This document shows, in pieces, positions 13,945 through 25,518 of a stretch of 64,000 nucleotides of DNA. The stretch is from Leptodontidium sp. MPI-SDFR-AT-0119 (taxonomy: Eukaryota; Ascomycota; Leotiomycetes; Helotiales; Leptodontidiaceae), in contig JAHLEZ010000023.1 in NCBI GenBank assembly GCA_020726505.1, positions 248,001 through 312,000 of the forward strand, read 5' to 3'. Under the pieces are notes generated by a model. It was given only the letters and a program-made list of their open reading frames with translations, was not told the DNA's origin and did no database searches. The number at the start of each line of letters is the position of its first letter. Within the stretch, counting starts at the first letter, position 1. A program made the translations under genes and the position numbers.

Positions 13945-14566
13945 CAGACTCAATATCCTCCCAGCGTGATGTGACATTGAAGGGAGGAAGCAGGAAGGGA
14001 GAGGAGAGTCGGTGTTTGCGATCTGGTGACAAGAGGCCGAAGCGCGTTGGTCTGATTTGGGGCGGACGAGGTGAGGCGACGCGGTGATGTCCGGGCATTG
14101 GAGCACCTAACGAGGGATCGTGACCTCCAAGGGTCGCGTGGGAATGGACCGCTGCAACATTTGACCCCGAAGCCACGTCTGTCGTGCAAGAGGCCGAGAA
14201 GGACCTTGGAGTGCGTGCAGGGCAGGGCAGGGCAAGTCGAAAAGAGCCAGAAATAATAGAGGAGGGAATTGAGAGACGGTTGCATGCTTACCTTGATAAT
14301 CTCTTTCTTCTCTCGATCGCGTAGATCCGAGTCCTGCCGTCTGTCTGCCTTTCTGATGCCTTTCTGATGCGACGACGCGACTGATATCCACAGCAGCACC
14401 ACGTCCGAATCTTGCTGTTGCAACAAACGGAAAAAGGGCGATAAATCAGGAAGAATCAATCCTGCTTGCTCGAGCGCAGCAGGGAGATTAAGTCGATATC
14501 CTCTGGCAGAGGGGTCGCAGGTGGTCGCGGTGGGTGGTCGGGGGAGAGATCGATCAGCAGACCACA

Positions 14567-14572
14567 CACGTG
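14567..14572. promoter_or_regulatory. CACGTG E-box in the cbf1-fyv10 intergenic region
   Basis: Perfect CACGTG within alternating CA/TG sequence. It could serve either divergent gene. Confidence 0.35.
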
Positions 14573-14763
14573 TATGATCACGAGCTCGAACTTGGGGAAG
14601 AGACGAGCTCGGGCCCAATGACAAGGGGAGAAAGAGGTCTGGAGAAGTTTGATTGATGCAGAAGTCGGTGGAGATAAGGCAGGATGCACACCCTCTTGGA
14701 TTTTCGATGGATGGGCGAGGCCTTGAAGTTGCTTGATATTTCGAAAAGAGGAGGAGAATCTTT

Positions 14764-14769
14764 CACGTG
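14764..14769. promoter_or_regulatory. TCACGTG E-box in the cbf1-fyv10 intergenic region
   Basis: TTTCACGTGGG contains TCACGTG and is the closest of the three boxes to the CBF1 consensus RTCACRTG. Confidence 0.4.
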
Positions 14770-16147
14770 GGAGAGATCAGGTGTCTGGTCGAGAGAGACT
14801 TTGAGTGTGGTCTGTTCAGCGCGCTAATCGGGTTGGGACTAGCGCTGCCGGTTTTTCGTCGGCAAGGCAAGCGGGGTGGGTGTGGGAGGAAGGAGGAGGG
14901 AGGGCTTCGAGTGAATTGAGGGGTGGCTGCGGTGATGAGAAGGGCCTGGACTTCAGCCTCACGTCTTGATGTGTGAATATGAATTCAATGTCTGGGGGGA
15001 TGATGAATGCTTTCAGAATTATGTCTGTGTTCTCTCTGTAAGGACATATTTCCTTTCATTCAAGACGAGGAGGAGATGGCAAGTGAGTGTCAGAACTCAG
15101 TTGAAGAGGATGTAGGGCTATCAATTACGTGATCTGACCAGGTGTGGCTCAATTAAGAGAGAGGCTGGGGAAGGACGTGCATGCTGCCAGCCTCGCCAGG
15201 GGGAAGGTCGGCATTTCTTTTGTTTATTTTACCATACAATTCAACTTTGGGGAAATAGATTGACCCTTTTCGTAACTGTACGGCGTAAGAGCTGTAGCAT
15301 TGTTCGTCGATTATGGCAGGCAGACGATACTTTCTGCTCGACTCAGGACAATGCATTGCCTAGCCAGATACCCTTGCAAGCTGCTGCTGATACACCGTAA
15401 AATCCAAGTATTTACTCAAGAAAAGGGAGAAAGAGAAGGATTTGTTTGGTAACTGATGGCAAAATGATTTAAAGAGTTCTGTATAGTTCATTCACATCCT
15501 ATTTTCCAATGTCCCGAAACGTACACAGTCTCTCCTTTGGCTAGAACCTTACGCCTCCATCTGGGTCTTTCCCGCCATGAGATGACGCTCCGTCAATGAG
15601 CTGGCTTCCTTTCAGCAAAACTACAAACCTCGACTCAGTTATCTAGACATTTTGTATATTAAACTAGACATAGGATCAAGCTTCTATCAATCCGGACCTT
15701 GCAAAATGACATAGAAAACTTCCACATTAAGCTGGGAACTTGAGCTGGGCATCTGTACAATGTGCACCTCCCATGTTAGCACTTTCTTCATACTTTCATT
15801 CCTTCTATAATCAAGGCATCCTATGACATCCACACTTTGATAAGACGCTGAAGGACTTAACTTTTAAATTTTCACCCTTTTGGATACAACCGTTGACTGT
15901 TCAAACCTGGAATTTAGAGGGCGGGTGATATCAACGTCCTAAACTCACGCCCCTTATCAGTTATCGTAACCGACAACGGACCAGCTTGCTTCACTTCACT
16001 CTATGTCACCAAAGCTCTCGAATGCACGAACTCCAACGCCACAACACTCCACTAAACTTCGAGAAGGAGTAACGAACCGAATTTCTAACCGCCTCAAAGC
16101 TCTCAAATCCATACCCATCATCGCATGTGCCCTACAAACCAACAACA

Positions 16148-17590
16148 ATGGCAGACCACATAACCTCCAAACTAAACCCCGACACCCATCTAATCCTCGT
16201 ACGCCTCCCTCCCTCCCATCCTCCTCACCATCAGCTAACAACCCCAGGACCAACCCCTCCTCCGTCTCCCCTTCGAGCTCCTCCGCAAGAACTTCAAAGT
16301 CGCACACTTCAATGTCGAAAAAGAATCCACGTCGGTGAAAACCCTCCTCAAAGAAACCGGTCTCACCTCCCAATCCCCCACCGCCTCCTCCCCAGCCGAC
16401 ATCCTCAAGAATGTCGACTCGATGCTCGCGCGCATGCGCGGCCTGAAACGCAAACTCGCCTCGTGTGCGGAGGAAGAAGCCCGGCTGCATCAGCAGAGTG
16501 CGAGTCGGATACGCCATCTGGGAGAGCTGTATGGCATGCAGAGTCTGGATGATGTGAAGTATGAGGAGTGGAGTCGGACACGGCTGGATAGGTTGTTGGT
16601 GGATTATCTGCTGAGGAATGGGTATAAGGAGAGTGCGGGGGCTTTGGCTAGGGAGAAGGGCATAGAGGATTTGGTGGATGTGGAGACGTTTGTGCAGATG
16701 GGACGGGTGAGGGAAAGTCTTCTGAATGGGAGGGTTACAGAGGCATTGGCGTGGTGTAATGAAAATAAAAAGGAGTTGAGGAGGATGGAGGTATATAATC
16801 CACACACTTTCTTACGGCCACTACTTGAGACAGCTTCTTTGGATTTGGGACAGATTGCTAATGATTCCCTGCCAGAGTAATCTCGAATTCATGCTCCGCT
16901 TCCAACAATACATTGAGCTCGTCCGGACACAAGACCAAGCCAAACTCGTCGAGTCAATAGCACACGCGAAAAAATACCTTCTCCCCTTCCGAGAGAGCTA
17001 CCCCAAGGAGGTGCAGCAAGCGTGTGGATTACTGGCTTTCCCACCCGGTACACGAGCCGATGCATATGCCGTATGTCTCTCCAGCGGAAATCCCATAATA
17101 CAAGGCATATTAGTTTGAACAGAAATACTAACCGACCCCCCAGGAACTCTACAGCCGCTCCCGCTGGCACTCCCTCTCGGAACTCTTCACCCAAACGCAC
17201 AACACACTCCTCTCCCTCCCCTCCGTCCCTCTCCTCCACATCGCCCTCTCGGCCGGTCTCTCCGCCCTCAAAACACCCTCCTGCCACTCAACACACCCAC
17301 ACTCAACACTCTCCTCCATCTCACCCACCTCATCCTCCTCACTAACCACATCTGTATGTCCGATTTGCTCCACGGAACTAAATGACCTAGCTCGCAACGT
17401 ACCTTACGCCCACCACACGACCTCGCACGTCGAAAGTGACTTGGTCCTCTTACCGAATGGGTGTGTGTACGGACTGCATCGACTGGAAGAGTATAGTCGG
17501 AAAGCAGGCGTGGAGAAAGGGTTGGTTAAGGATTTGAGAACGGGAGAGGTGGTTAGAGTTGAGGGATTGAAGAAAGTGTATATCTCGTAG
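16148..17590 (+). CDS. fyv10: GID/CTLH ubiquitin-ligase subunit FYV10/GID9 (MAEA-like)
   Basis: Catalytic-side subunit of the GID (CTLH) E3 ligase, which in yeast degrades gluconeogenic enzymes when glucose returns. Exons 16148-16198, 16248-16790, 16876-17070 and 17144-17590 sum to 1236 nt and give 411 residues; the introns are 49, 85 and 73 nt. After MADHITSKL comes the [20 protein letters not shown] block typical of the family. A LisH motif ([20 protein letters not shown]) lies near residues 126-156, then CTLH/CRA helices ([16 protein letters not shown]). The C-terminus has a degenerate RING-like zinc module starting [10 protein letters not shown] and continuing through paired His (AHHTTSH) and NGCVYG. 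The start is set by the conserved N-terminus. Related proteins share this layout and length. Confidence 0.93.
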
Positions 17591-18648
17591 CGTTGTAGGA
17601 AGGAATATGAAATGCGTTTATTCAAAAGAGGGGCGGGTAATTCCTCTCCGAAACTTCCACTTCTAACGAGGCAATGAGCGAATACCAAATGGTTTCCATC
17701 TCTCATTCTAAAAGCATGCTCAAGTTCAAGATTCTCTCACATGTCGTGTGGCGGTTTATCTTGTTTGATTTTGGTCTTTGTGAAATATGTCATCTCGAAA
17801 TTCTTTGCTTTCCTTTGCTATGTCCATACTTTTCCTTCCCCAATTCATATCTACTAACTCTTTTCAGACAGATCTTACCGCGTGAAGAAGAATGTCTGAA
17901 TCGACGTCCCAATGCTCGAAATACACCCAAATCAGATCTGCTTCCCAAAGAACCTTCCCTGTTTCTCATTTCTCATTTCTATTCCAAACTCCCCGAGACT
18001 GGGTACACGTCTCGCTACTTAGGCACTACTTTAAGCTACCGGCAACAAGTAAACGCCTCACTTCCTAAGGATGTGGTGGGATTTGACCGCAACATCTCAG
18101 GAGTCAGGCAGGCTCTGCTTCTAAAGTCCAGAAGAACACCCTCCACCTTTCAATCTGGGAGTTGATATATTTCACACACTTCAAACCAAGCTTTTTACAC
18201 GCCGGCACTTGCAATCGATGTCAATCACCCCTATTCAAATCCAATGGTGGTCTAACCATGTGATTGACTCTTGTTTGTGCTGTTTATACCCCCTTATTTA
18301 GCCGAGCTTTCCCCTCCCCAACCTAAACCAATCATTTTCACTTCCACAACTAAGTCCTGGTAAACAGCCTACTAAGGAACCATATCCAATTTTCGAGAGT
18401 TCCTTTGCGGGCATCGATTTTCCTTATCACCAACGAGGATGTAGTGAGCTGTTTGATTAATGCAGATTCGGCGCCGGTAGTTGGGCAATTTGACAAACCA
18501 TTCTGGATCACCCCACTGTTCTTCTACACAAGACTCCCACGAGATATAATCGCTTCAAGATCTATCATCTTATTTAAAATTAAAGCTTACTCAATCTCTG
18601 AACTTCCGGCTTTCCTCTCTTTCTCTTCACTTCTTCACCGTATTCAAG
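17591..18648. other. Intergenic, no gene seen
   Basis: About 1 kb with no supported frame. It probably holds the fyv10 3' end and the promoter of the degraded DUF1996 gene that starts at 18649. Confidence 0.45.
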
Positions 18649-20100
18649 ATGAGGTGGAGTGGCTTGCTTGGACTAATAGCCGCGCTGGCATCAAGTGTCC
18701 ATGGCGCTGCTATATTGCGCTTTAGTTGCTCGCAACTTGTACATGAAAGGTTTGATCCGTAAGATCTTCAAAGGATTATTCCTTATCAGACAAGTTGAAA
18801 TCGCTCATAAATCCTCGGTTTAGTAAATCCAGGAGTCTCTCAATCACCACATCTACACCAGATCATCGGTGGGGTACGTATCCCTTCTGTCCTCAATCTC
18901 CCTACAATAAGAAGACATCCCTTTTTTTCTACAGTTCATGTACTGACAACAGTGAGCCCCCTAGAACGCATTCAACGTAACGATGGCCCCCTCAAACGAC
19001 ATTTCCAGTTCAGCAACATGCACAACCTGCACCTTCTCCGAGGACTTCAGCAACTACTGGACCGCAGTCCTTTACTTCCGCGCCAGGAACGGGACATTCA
19101 AACGCGTACCTCAGATAGAGAACCAGTTATTCGGGGATGCGAGTGGTGGCGTGACGGTGTATTACCTGTCGGGGAAGAATAAAGACACTGCATTCAAGAA
19201 GGTCAGTACTGTAAAATTATACTCTCTCCAAGTCTGCCTTCTCCTTCTCTTTCCTACTCATTGTTTTCTCCCATTTGTATCATCCACCCAACTCGTTGAA
19301 CTTCACGACTTTCGGAGGTTTGACAAGAGATTTGCCGATTACAACATAATTTAGGGTTTCCGAATGATCACTGGCGATCCAAGGATTCGTACCAGTTCGG
19401 AAGCGCAGAAGTACCGCCAGTTGACATACACATGTCTCCAAACCCCAGGTACTAGAAATGGCGAGACGAAGAATATGCCTACCAAGCCATGTCCCCGTTT
19501 ACATCCCCCAATTATTCTTCGAGATCGTATGGGATACCAGGAAATTCCACGATAAATCTCTTTGGCCGGAAGATGGGAGTCAGCCGTTGTGGAGTTACGG
19601 AGATGCGGAAGCTCCTACTAATTTCCTTTCTTCCACTTCTCTCCTCTACATCTTAATCTATCCCTCGCTTCAACATCGATGGTTGAGATAGCATTGCATT
19701 GAAGAAGCGAAGCGACGGAAGGGGAAATAAAAATAAGTGATGGCTAACGCAAAGGAACTTCAAGCACTGGGTTTGGCAATCACGGTGATTACGTCTTTGG
19801 CTGGAAAGGCGACGCGTTGCAGAAAGCCATGGATTCGACGAATTGTAATGTCAATTGTTCGGTTTTGAAAAGGCAGACTATTCAAGTGGGGAATAAGTGT
19901 ACGCAGAACCAGAACGTGAAGGAGGAGATTGATGGTTGTGGTCTATCTATTCCTTTTCCCCTCTCAAATTCTCTCGTGACTTCTTCTGTCTATTTGGTGA
20001 GGGTTTGAGGGGAAAGAACTCTTTGGAAGGGAGGTGTTACTGATGAGGTGATTTGATAGGGCATACCGAACTTCCGGGTGGGATAATGATTACGAGTTGA
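18649..20100 (+). pseudogene. Degraded DUF1996-family secreted protein gene
   Basis: DUF1996 proteins are secreted fungal proteins of unknown role. A signal-peptide-like start (MRWSGLLGLIAALASSVHGA) leads to the family's N-terminal RFSCSQLV...RFDP. Further family blocks are SPHLHQIIGGNAFN, SNYWTAVLYFRARNGTFKRV, GGVTVYY, GFRMITGDP, PTKPCP, VWDTRKFHDKSLWPEDGSQP, FGNHGDYVFGWKGD and a C-terminal TELPGG. Three lesions are visible. The intron 1 acceptor needed for the LVNPGV frame reads GG instead of AG (about 18828). After PTKPC (about 19490) the conserved middle with the usual Phe-Pro-x-Cys-Trp block is missing and the frame shifts. The intron after WSYGDA has a GGAAGC donor where GTAAGC is expected (about 19609). 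Other introns (19201 GTCAGT donor; end intron to 20059) look normal. Unusual splicing could rescue parts, but the missing core argues for a pseudogene. Confidence 0.75.
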
Positions 20101-20413
20101 TAGTCTGTTTTGAAAGATGTCAGGGATATTTTAAGCGAGCTGTGAGAGGAGTAGAATTCTGAGGGGAACGATTTGTAAATGTTCGATGATTCTTTATTCT
20201 GATGTATATTGACTATGCTGCACAGCCGCGTATCTCTCTAATCATTATCTTCTAACCAGCTAGATTTCTTTGTGCTGTACAATATGGAGGACTATCCAGA
20301 TCCGCCCTTAGCCCAAACACAGGAGCACGACAAAGACACGAACGTCAAAACCACTTTTCGACCGCATTGTACTTCTTCAACACAAGCAAGCTCTATATTT
20401 CATCTCAGAGCGA

Positions 20414-22542
20414 TTAAAACATATCCGTCCCCATCTCCGGCGGAATCGGCGTCCAAAGCCTCTGAATCCCACCCCTCTGGAACCTCCCATTCCTAGGTTT
20501 CCTCATCGGCAATGCCACGCCAACAGGTTTCACAACAAGCTCCTCCTCAGCCATGTACAATGCCTGACTCACCCTCCTCTCCTCCGCTCTCCTCTCCTCT
20601 TCCCTCCTCATCTCCACATACCTCTCCTCCATCTCCCGTCTCTCCTCCTCCCTCTTATGCAAATCATCACTTGTCCGCGGCCCCTCCAACACCCACAAAC
20701 TCGACTCACTAGTCGGCACACTATAATGCAATTTAGCATGCTCTGCATCCGGCAGCGGTACGCCCTGGAAATCGACCAAGTTCCCATGCGAGCCGAGGCG
20801 GGAGTTGACCCAGATCTTGATCTCTGAGTTAGTTCGAGAATGGAATTCGATTTGTGCGGATAGCTCTGTGGAATGGATACTCGGTGGGGTGTGTATGTGT
20901 CTGAATCTTTCCGACCGCGTGATTGGTAGAGTCCTCGGAACTGGCTGGAGAAGTGGTAGGAGAGATCGCGGGGGAAGATCTCTGATGATCTTGTTGAGGC
21001 TTGGGTTGGAGTATGGGATGGGGCTCGGGAGATGGCGCGTTTGTTGTATGAGGGGCCGACTTTTTCGATGAAGCCCCAGATTGCTGGCAGGGCATTATCC
21101 CCTGTGAGCGGAAGGTCTGTCAGAGAACCTATGTTAGTTGTTGGTCTGTTATTAGCCAAGGGTTGAGTCTTACAGGTTGGGTCTTTACTTGTGGTGAAAG
21201 CTACCAAGTACTTGAGTCGAATACCACTTGTGACGCAAGCCCTGGCCTAATTTTGAGTTGGAATTTATGATTTCTTGGAGACGAGACCTACAAACTTCCC
21301 AGACTGAACATCATAATCAAGCTCAGTTTCTTCTTCATGCTCATTTTCAACCGAATGAGTACCGGGATTGGCAAAATCAAGATGATGACATCCAATGCAA
21401 CAGATATGACTGCACTAGAATAGCAGATAGTATTGATGTTGAGACACCGAGAGTTTAGCGTCCGATCCCAAACCCCACCTAGCATGAAATTAGTTGGACG
21501 CTGGGCAAATTGGCCACTTCGAAGCCCTGTACTTACTGACTGGGCTGCATTGAAAGATGAGGCAAAACATGATAGCCAAGCCAGCCAGAACGACACAACA
21601 CAGTGTCATGAGATCGACAATCACAAACCACCGAGGAGTGAAAACGCGTAGCTAATTTGGATTAATAGATGGAAACATGGTAGAAGAGTATCTTAAATAG
21701 AAGACCAACATTGATGCCTTCACGAGTGTCAGTGCAGTGATGAACAGCACCTCGGTCACGTAGAACATCTACACCAATTGTCAATCGCGCTCATCAAGTT
21801 CCCCTCGCTAGATGCTGTACCTTCAACAGATTCTTGATCTTGTATGGCTCGAGGTCCCAGTAATGTCGGCCATACCCATTGATCATGCTATCTATTTTCT
21901 GTCAGTTAAACGCCATCATTAGCAGACTGTGAACCTCACTGTAAATGCCTATGGCAATGACGGGTATCACCGTCAGCCCAGCAGCGACAGCAAGCCAATC
22001 GTCAGAGCCTAATTTTCTGTTTTTCGAGTAACGGGAGTAGCATCGCAAAATCACCGCAGTGAGAGCGATGGGACCAAAAGTAAGTCCAATAATGGCGACG
22101 TCCCACGCTCGACTTTCGATAGGCACTCCCTCGCAGAACTTTGCCTTGACGACCGCAACCACTATCCTCAAATCAGCATACGAAATCCGTCATCGGATTA
22201 TAACATACAGGCTTGGTCGTCATAGATGCATCTGGTTAAGACACGTGAAGCAGAGGCAACTTCCAGTGTGTCATTACGGCAGACTGAGTTCGGGTCCGTT
22301 AAGCTCGGTGGCATATCAACCACCCCCTTGCTGATGCATCCAATCTTCGGAATGTCAGTATCAACACTGCTTATTTGAATGAAAAGTACTTACAGCACAT
22401 ATGGGGATCTGTTGCATGAGATCAGTTAGGTTGGCACCCCAGCTTCCACACAGGATGCAACCAGACATGACAGAACTACAGCATTGTGGAATTTGAACTA
22501 GACGAACTGCACCCCAACAGACAACAAACAGATGAGAGACAT
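20414..22542 (-). CDS. CFEM-containing Pth11-like (rhodopsin-domain) receptor, 3' part doubtful
   Basis: Probable surface receptor of the fungal Pth11/SAT4 rhodopsin-like family. Read on the minus strand from about 22.5 kb, a CFEM segment (MQQIPICA, then CISKGVVDMPPSL, CRNDTL, CIYDD) precedes the helices AWDVAIIGLTFGPIALTAVI, DDWLAVAAGLTVIPVIAI, VTEVLFITALTLVKASML, WFVIVDLMTLCCVVLAGL and SSAVISVALDVIILILPI. Family motifs FQCSPV and CLNINTICY are present and several short introns join in frame (for example the GTAAGT donor after FQCSPV and the acceptor before GVWDRT). After KDPT the seventh helix should start with AIWGFIE, but the chain turns at once to KVGPSYNKRAISR, so the end of TM7 is missing. 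The remaining Ser/Thr-rich tail and the E/R-rich coiled coil (KREEERREMEERY, stop at 20414) sit in different frames, so the 3' structure is unresolved. The exact start is also uncertain (ATG at 22542 or 22468). Confidence 0.65.
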
Positions 22543-24491
22543 GGTGTAAGAGGCTGAGCAGATATACCTCATGGGCGGAGAGGTGTGAGTGTCTATTGTG
22601 GGGAGATCGGTCTGGTCGTCGTCCTCAGGTTGGATAGCTGCATCTAAGGTATGCCGATGAACCTAAAGCACACACAGACGTTGACAGACTGGTGGCTGAA
22701 GATCAGAGGATGTCTGATCTCGAGTCTTGAGAGACTCTTCTCAGCCGTTTCCCGACGCCATCTACCGATTTTGGACCAAACATCAGGATCAACTATGTGT
22801 TTTCAAGTATGTTGAGGCTGAGATGACTGCGATCGTGGATAAATATTGCGGACATCACCATCAACACGAGGGTAGAGTCCTTAAGGGTTTTGCTACAAGA
22901 GCCTCTAGAAAGAGATCTGAGAGGTGCTATTGAGTAGTCGGAGACCCATGCGAGTAGTTGTCCGTAGTTCGTACGATGGCGCTGGTGGCGGTTCTAGTGC
23001 CTGTGCGTAACTTCGTAAGTCCATGAGCCACGAGGCCAAGTGACGACAAAATAGCAGAACATTAGATATTGACTAATCAAGGAAATATGCAGAATAAAAG
23101 CAAGAAGGACAAACTGTTGTAAATATGGTTGCTGAGAACGTCGTTTCTTTGCCTTGTAAGATAGAGAAGTTTTATATCTCGGTCGAAAGATTTGTTTACC
23201 GAGTACCTCCAATCCCAACCCTATTCCCATCCTAAAAAATCCAGCTCATGATCAGATCATGACCTCCACCTCACATGCTTTCAAAGATGGAACGTGCGCC
23301 AGCCGTCGCTGCTCGAGCTCAAGCTTCTTTCTTTGTGTTCAATGTGTAGTAGTAGCCTAAGATCTCCATCGCTTTTGAACTTCCATGGCTTCCCACCCGC
23401 GTCAATCATTGGAGGATCTGCTCGGTTGGTTCCTATTCTCCGAAACTCAAATTTAGGACAGATCTCGGTGTGCAGGAAAAGAATTCGGCGGACCTCTGAA
23501 ACGTAGCTTGGGATGGAAAGATTAGGCGTGAAGTGAGAATAGACCAGAGAGAAGGGCTCCGGATTACTCATCTGCATACTGTAGATGGCGAATACTGTAT
23601 TATGTCGAGGCCAATGGTTGAAAAAGCCGTCCGATTTCTTTTTCTGCATCGTCTTTTCCCTCCCCTTGCGCTCGCTTATCCTTGAGTTGAAGGGGGACTT
23701 TGGATCAGAAGAATGTCAAGGGCAGGGTCTGCACCAGTATGTGTTGATATTGTATCTTCAAAGCCTTTACAGCCAATCTCGATCTTACATTGAAGTCGAC
23801 GATCGCTTTAACGGTGAGTGAATGAGACGCGAAGGAGGTTTAGAGGAGCACTTGCACCATCAACTAGCCATGCCCCTCTATCCTCCAAGTCATGCAACTA
23901 AACGTTTGCTGGAGACAGTCAGAAGCACCCCCGCACATGTGGCCATCTCAAGCTCAATCATCACCATTTTATTAGACGAGGAGAGATTTGTCCTCAATTC
24001 TAACAGCATAAATAGAAGAAGAAGACATGCTCCTTGTGCTCCCCGCCCTTCATATCTCCCACACCTTATCCTCACCAATCTATTCCCCACCTTCAACATC
24101 GAAAACTTCCCCACAAATCCCTCCCTGTTTCTCTTCAACAATGCCGCCATCAGTGTATCTCTCTTGCAAGTCCTTCGCGAATACCTCCCAATCACACCTA
24201 CGCACTACACTGATTGGGATCCTTCATCATTCCTCGCAGGAGCAGCTCTTGAGGGGGTGTGGGTATGGAGAAGAGGTATGCGAGGTCCTCTTTCTTAGTG
24301 CTTCGGGTAGAGGTTCTGAGTTGGTGGTGACGTAAAATGATGCTATGAGTTGTTCTGTAGTCGGCGTTCCAAGGGTCAAGCGAAGCCATGTTCGTCTTCG
24401 AAGACTTTGAAACGTCCCCAAACCTTAGAAATTGGCGTCGAAGATGACAAGGGATCAAGTGCAGAAGCCCCTCTCCTCGACGAAGGCTTGG
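22543..24491. other. Intergenic, no convincing gene
   Basis: No family-like protein is visible. A minus-strand frame at 23281-23583, starting MQMSNPEPFSLVYSHF, has plausible composition and might be an exon, but I see no partner exon with a matching splice site. Other frames look like chance reading of C/T-rich sequence. Confidence 0.4.
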
Positions 24492-25053
24492 TCAAGATAT
24501 GCAGTTGACTCCCGAGTCCTCGTACCCAGCTGAAGGCGTTTCTTCTACAGAATCGAGAGATTTCGACGTGGCGGGTGAAGTCATTGACATGGTCCTTTTC
24601 TTTATGTCTCTCTGTTCTAAACGATATTTCCAATCATTGTCGCGCCCACCCCATGGAAAGCGGTTAGTAACATGTTTCCCATTCATGTGACGCTTCACAA
24701 AGTTCCTATCTAGTATTAATTGTGGAGAACCGGGAAGGCGGAAAACAAACAACTTACGGGGACTGTTGACCATCATAAGTAACCTTCCAAAACTCCGTTG
24801 TTATATTTTCGACGTGTGGAACCTTGTCCCGAATATTAAAATCACAAAGAGTGTAAAGCATTTGGGAAGTATTGGAGTAGAAATCCGCAGGCAGATGGAC
24901 ATGATCGTCGTGGCTCAGGCCTCTATTCAGCATCAACTGCGCAAAGTCTGTCGCGATTTGTCTGCATCTTTGACGAGGCTCGCCAGGGACATTAGTAGTG
25001 TTGAAACGAATAGCGACGCGCTTTTCTTGCTGGGAATCGAGGTGTTCCGCCAT
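24492..25053 (-). CDS. Hypothetical protein, two exons, 169 residues
   Basis: I do not recognise the family. Exon 1 (25053-24758) starts MAEHLDSQQEKRVAIRFN and exon 2 (24705-24492) resumes NFVKRHMNGKHV and ends DSGVNCIS. A 52-nt intron with GTAAGT donor and GATAG acceptor joins them, and the total is 510 nt. The N-terminal half is rich in H, R and Q and looks folded (DFAQLMLNRGLSHDDHVHLP; MLYTLCDFNIRDKVPHVEN). The C-terminal half is basic then Ser/Thr-rich (KYRLEQRDIKKR; MTSPATSKSLDS), probably disordered. No signal peptide or membrane segment is seen. An upstream in-frame ATG at 25134 would add 27 residues. Confidence 0.5.
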
Positions 25054-25326
25054 CTTCACAAGGTGGTGAGGTTGTCTTGAAAGGAGGTGGAGATCGGAGA
25101 TCGGAGACAATACTTCGTGGTATGACATAAGCATCCTACTATCCTAGTATAGGCAAGGCGGCTTCTAAGCAACCCAGGCCAGGCTCCAGGACAATTCCAG
25201 CTCGCTTCTCATCTCTCACCCGGACCTTGCTGCACAGACGTCTCACAGCTTCTTGGGCGTTGCCTCAAAACTCGAACAGGTATCCTGACAAAATTACCTA
25301 CTTCGTTACTACTCACAACCGTCACT

Positions 25327-25518
25327 ATGTGCGAGACTGCGGAGGTACTAGCTAGGGGTTGTGGCCACTTATACGACCTTGATATGAGGATTTGCCAGAA
25401 TGCTAGGCAGAATGGAATATCTTGCCCGGCGCCTCTTGAGCGAGTTAGGTATCCCGATGAGGATCACGATGGAAATTGCAAGTCATGCGAGGGGCAGTCG
25501 CCTCCGGATTCTTCTTAG
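25327..25518 (+). CDS. Small cysteine-rich hypothetical protein, 63 residues
   Basis: A single open frame starts MCETAEVLARGCGHLYDLDM. Cysteines and a histidine fall as C-x9-CGH-x9-C-x9-C-P, followed by C-x2-C near the end, which looks like a small zinc-binding fold. Short fungal proteins opening with a CGH motif followed by spaced cysteines are common, usually without known function. It has no signal peptide. It could be one exon of a longer gene, but no continuation was found. Confidence 0.45.
   Translation: MCETAEVLARGCGHLYDLDMRICQNARQNGISCPAPLERVRYPDEDHDGNCKSCEGQSPPDSS

Larger units (their letters stand above)
13371..16147. other. Divergent intergenic promoter between cbf1 and fyv10
   Basis: This 2.8 kb separates two divergently transcribed genes. 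I see no supported coding frame. It holds three perfect CACGTG palindromes and a GTAG tetranucleotide tract near the cbf1 side. The right third (15.4-16.1 kb) is more AT-rich and ends in the short leader of fyv10. Confidence 0.55.

Noticed and set aside
13950..14766. 224-codon minus-strand frame upstream of cbf1
   Set aside because: No family features. It overlaps other open frames and lies in the presumed promoter with E-boxes and a microsatellite.
15996..16805. 269-codon minus-strand frame over fyv10
   Set aside because: It is antisense to the clearly conserved FYV10 exons and is a shadow of that gene's codon bias.
22235..22245. CACGTG at about 22240
   Set aside because: It lies inside coding sequence of the CFEM receptor exon, so it is likely coincidental and not a regulatory E-box.
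23822..24298. 158-codon plus-strand frame
   Set aside because: Mixed composition, open on both strands, no motif, no intron sites that extend it.
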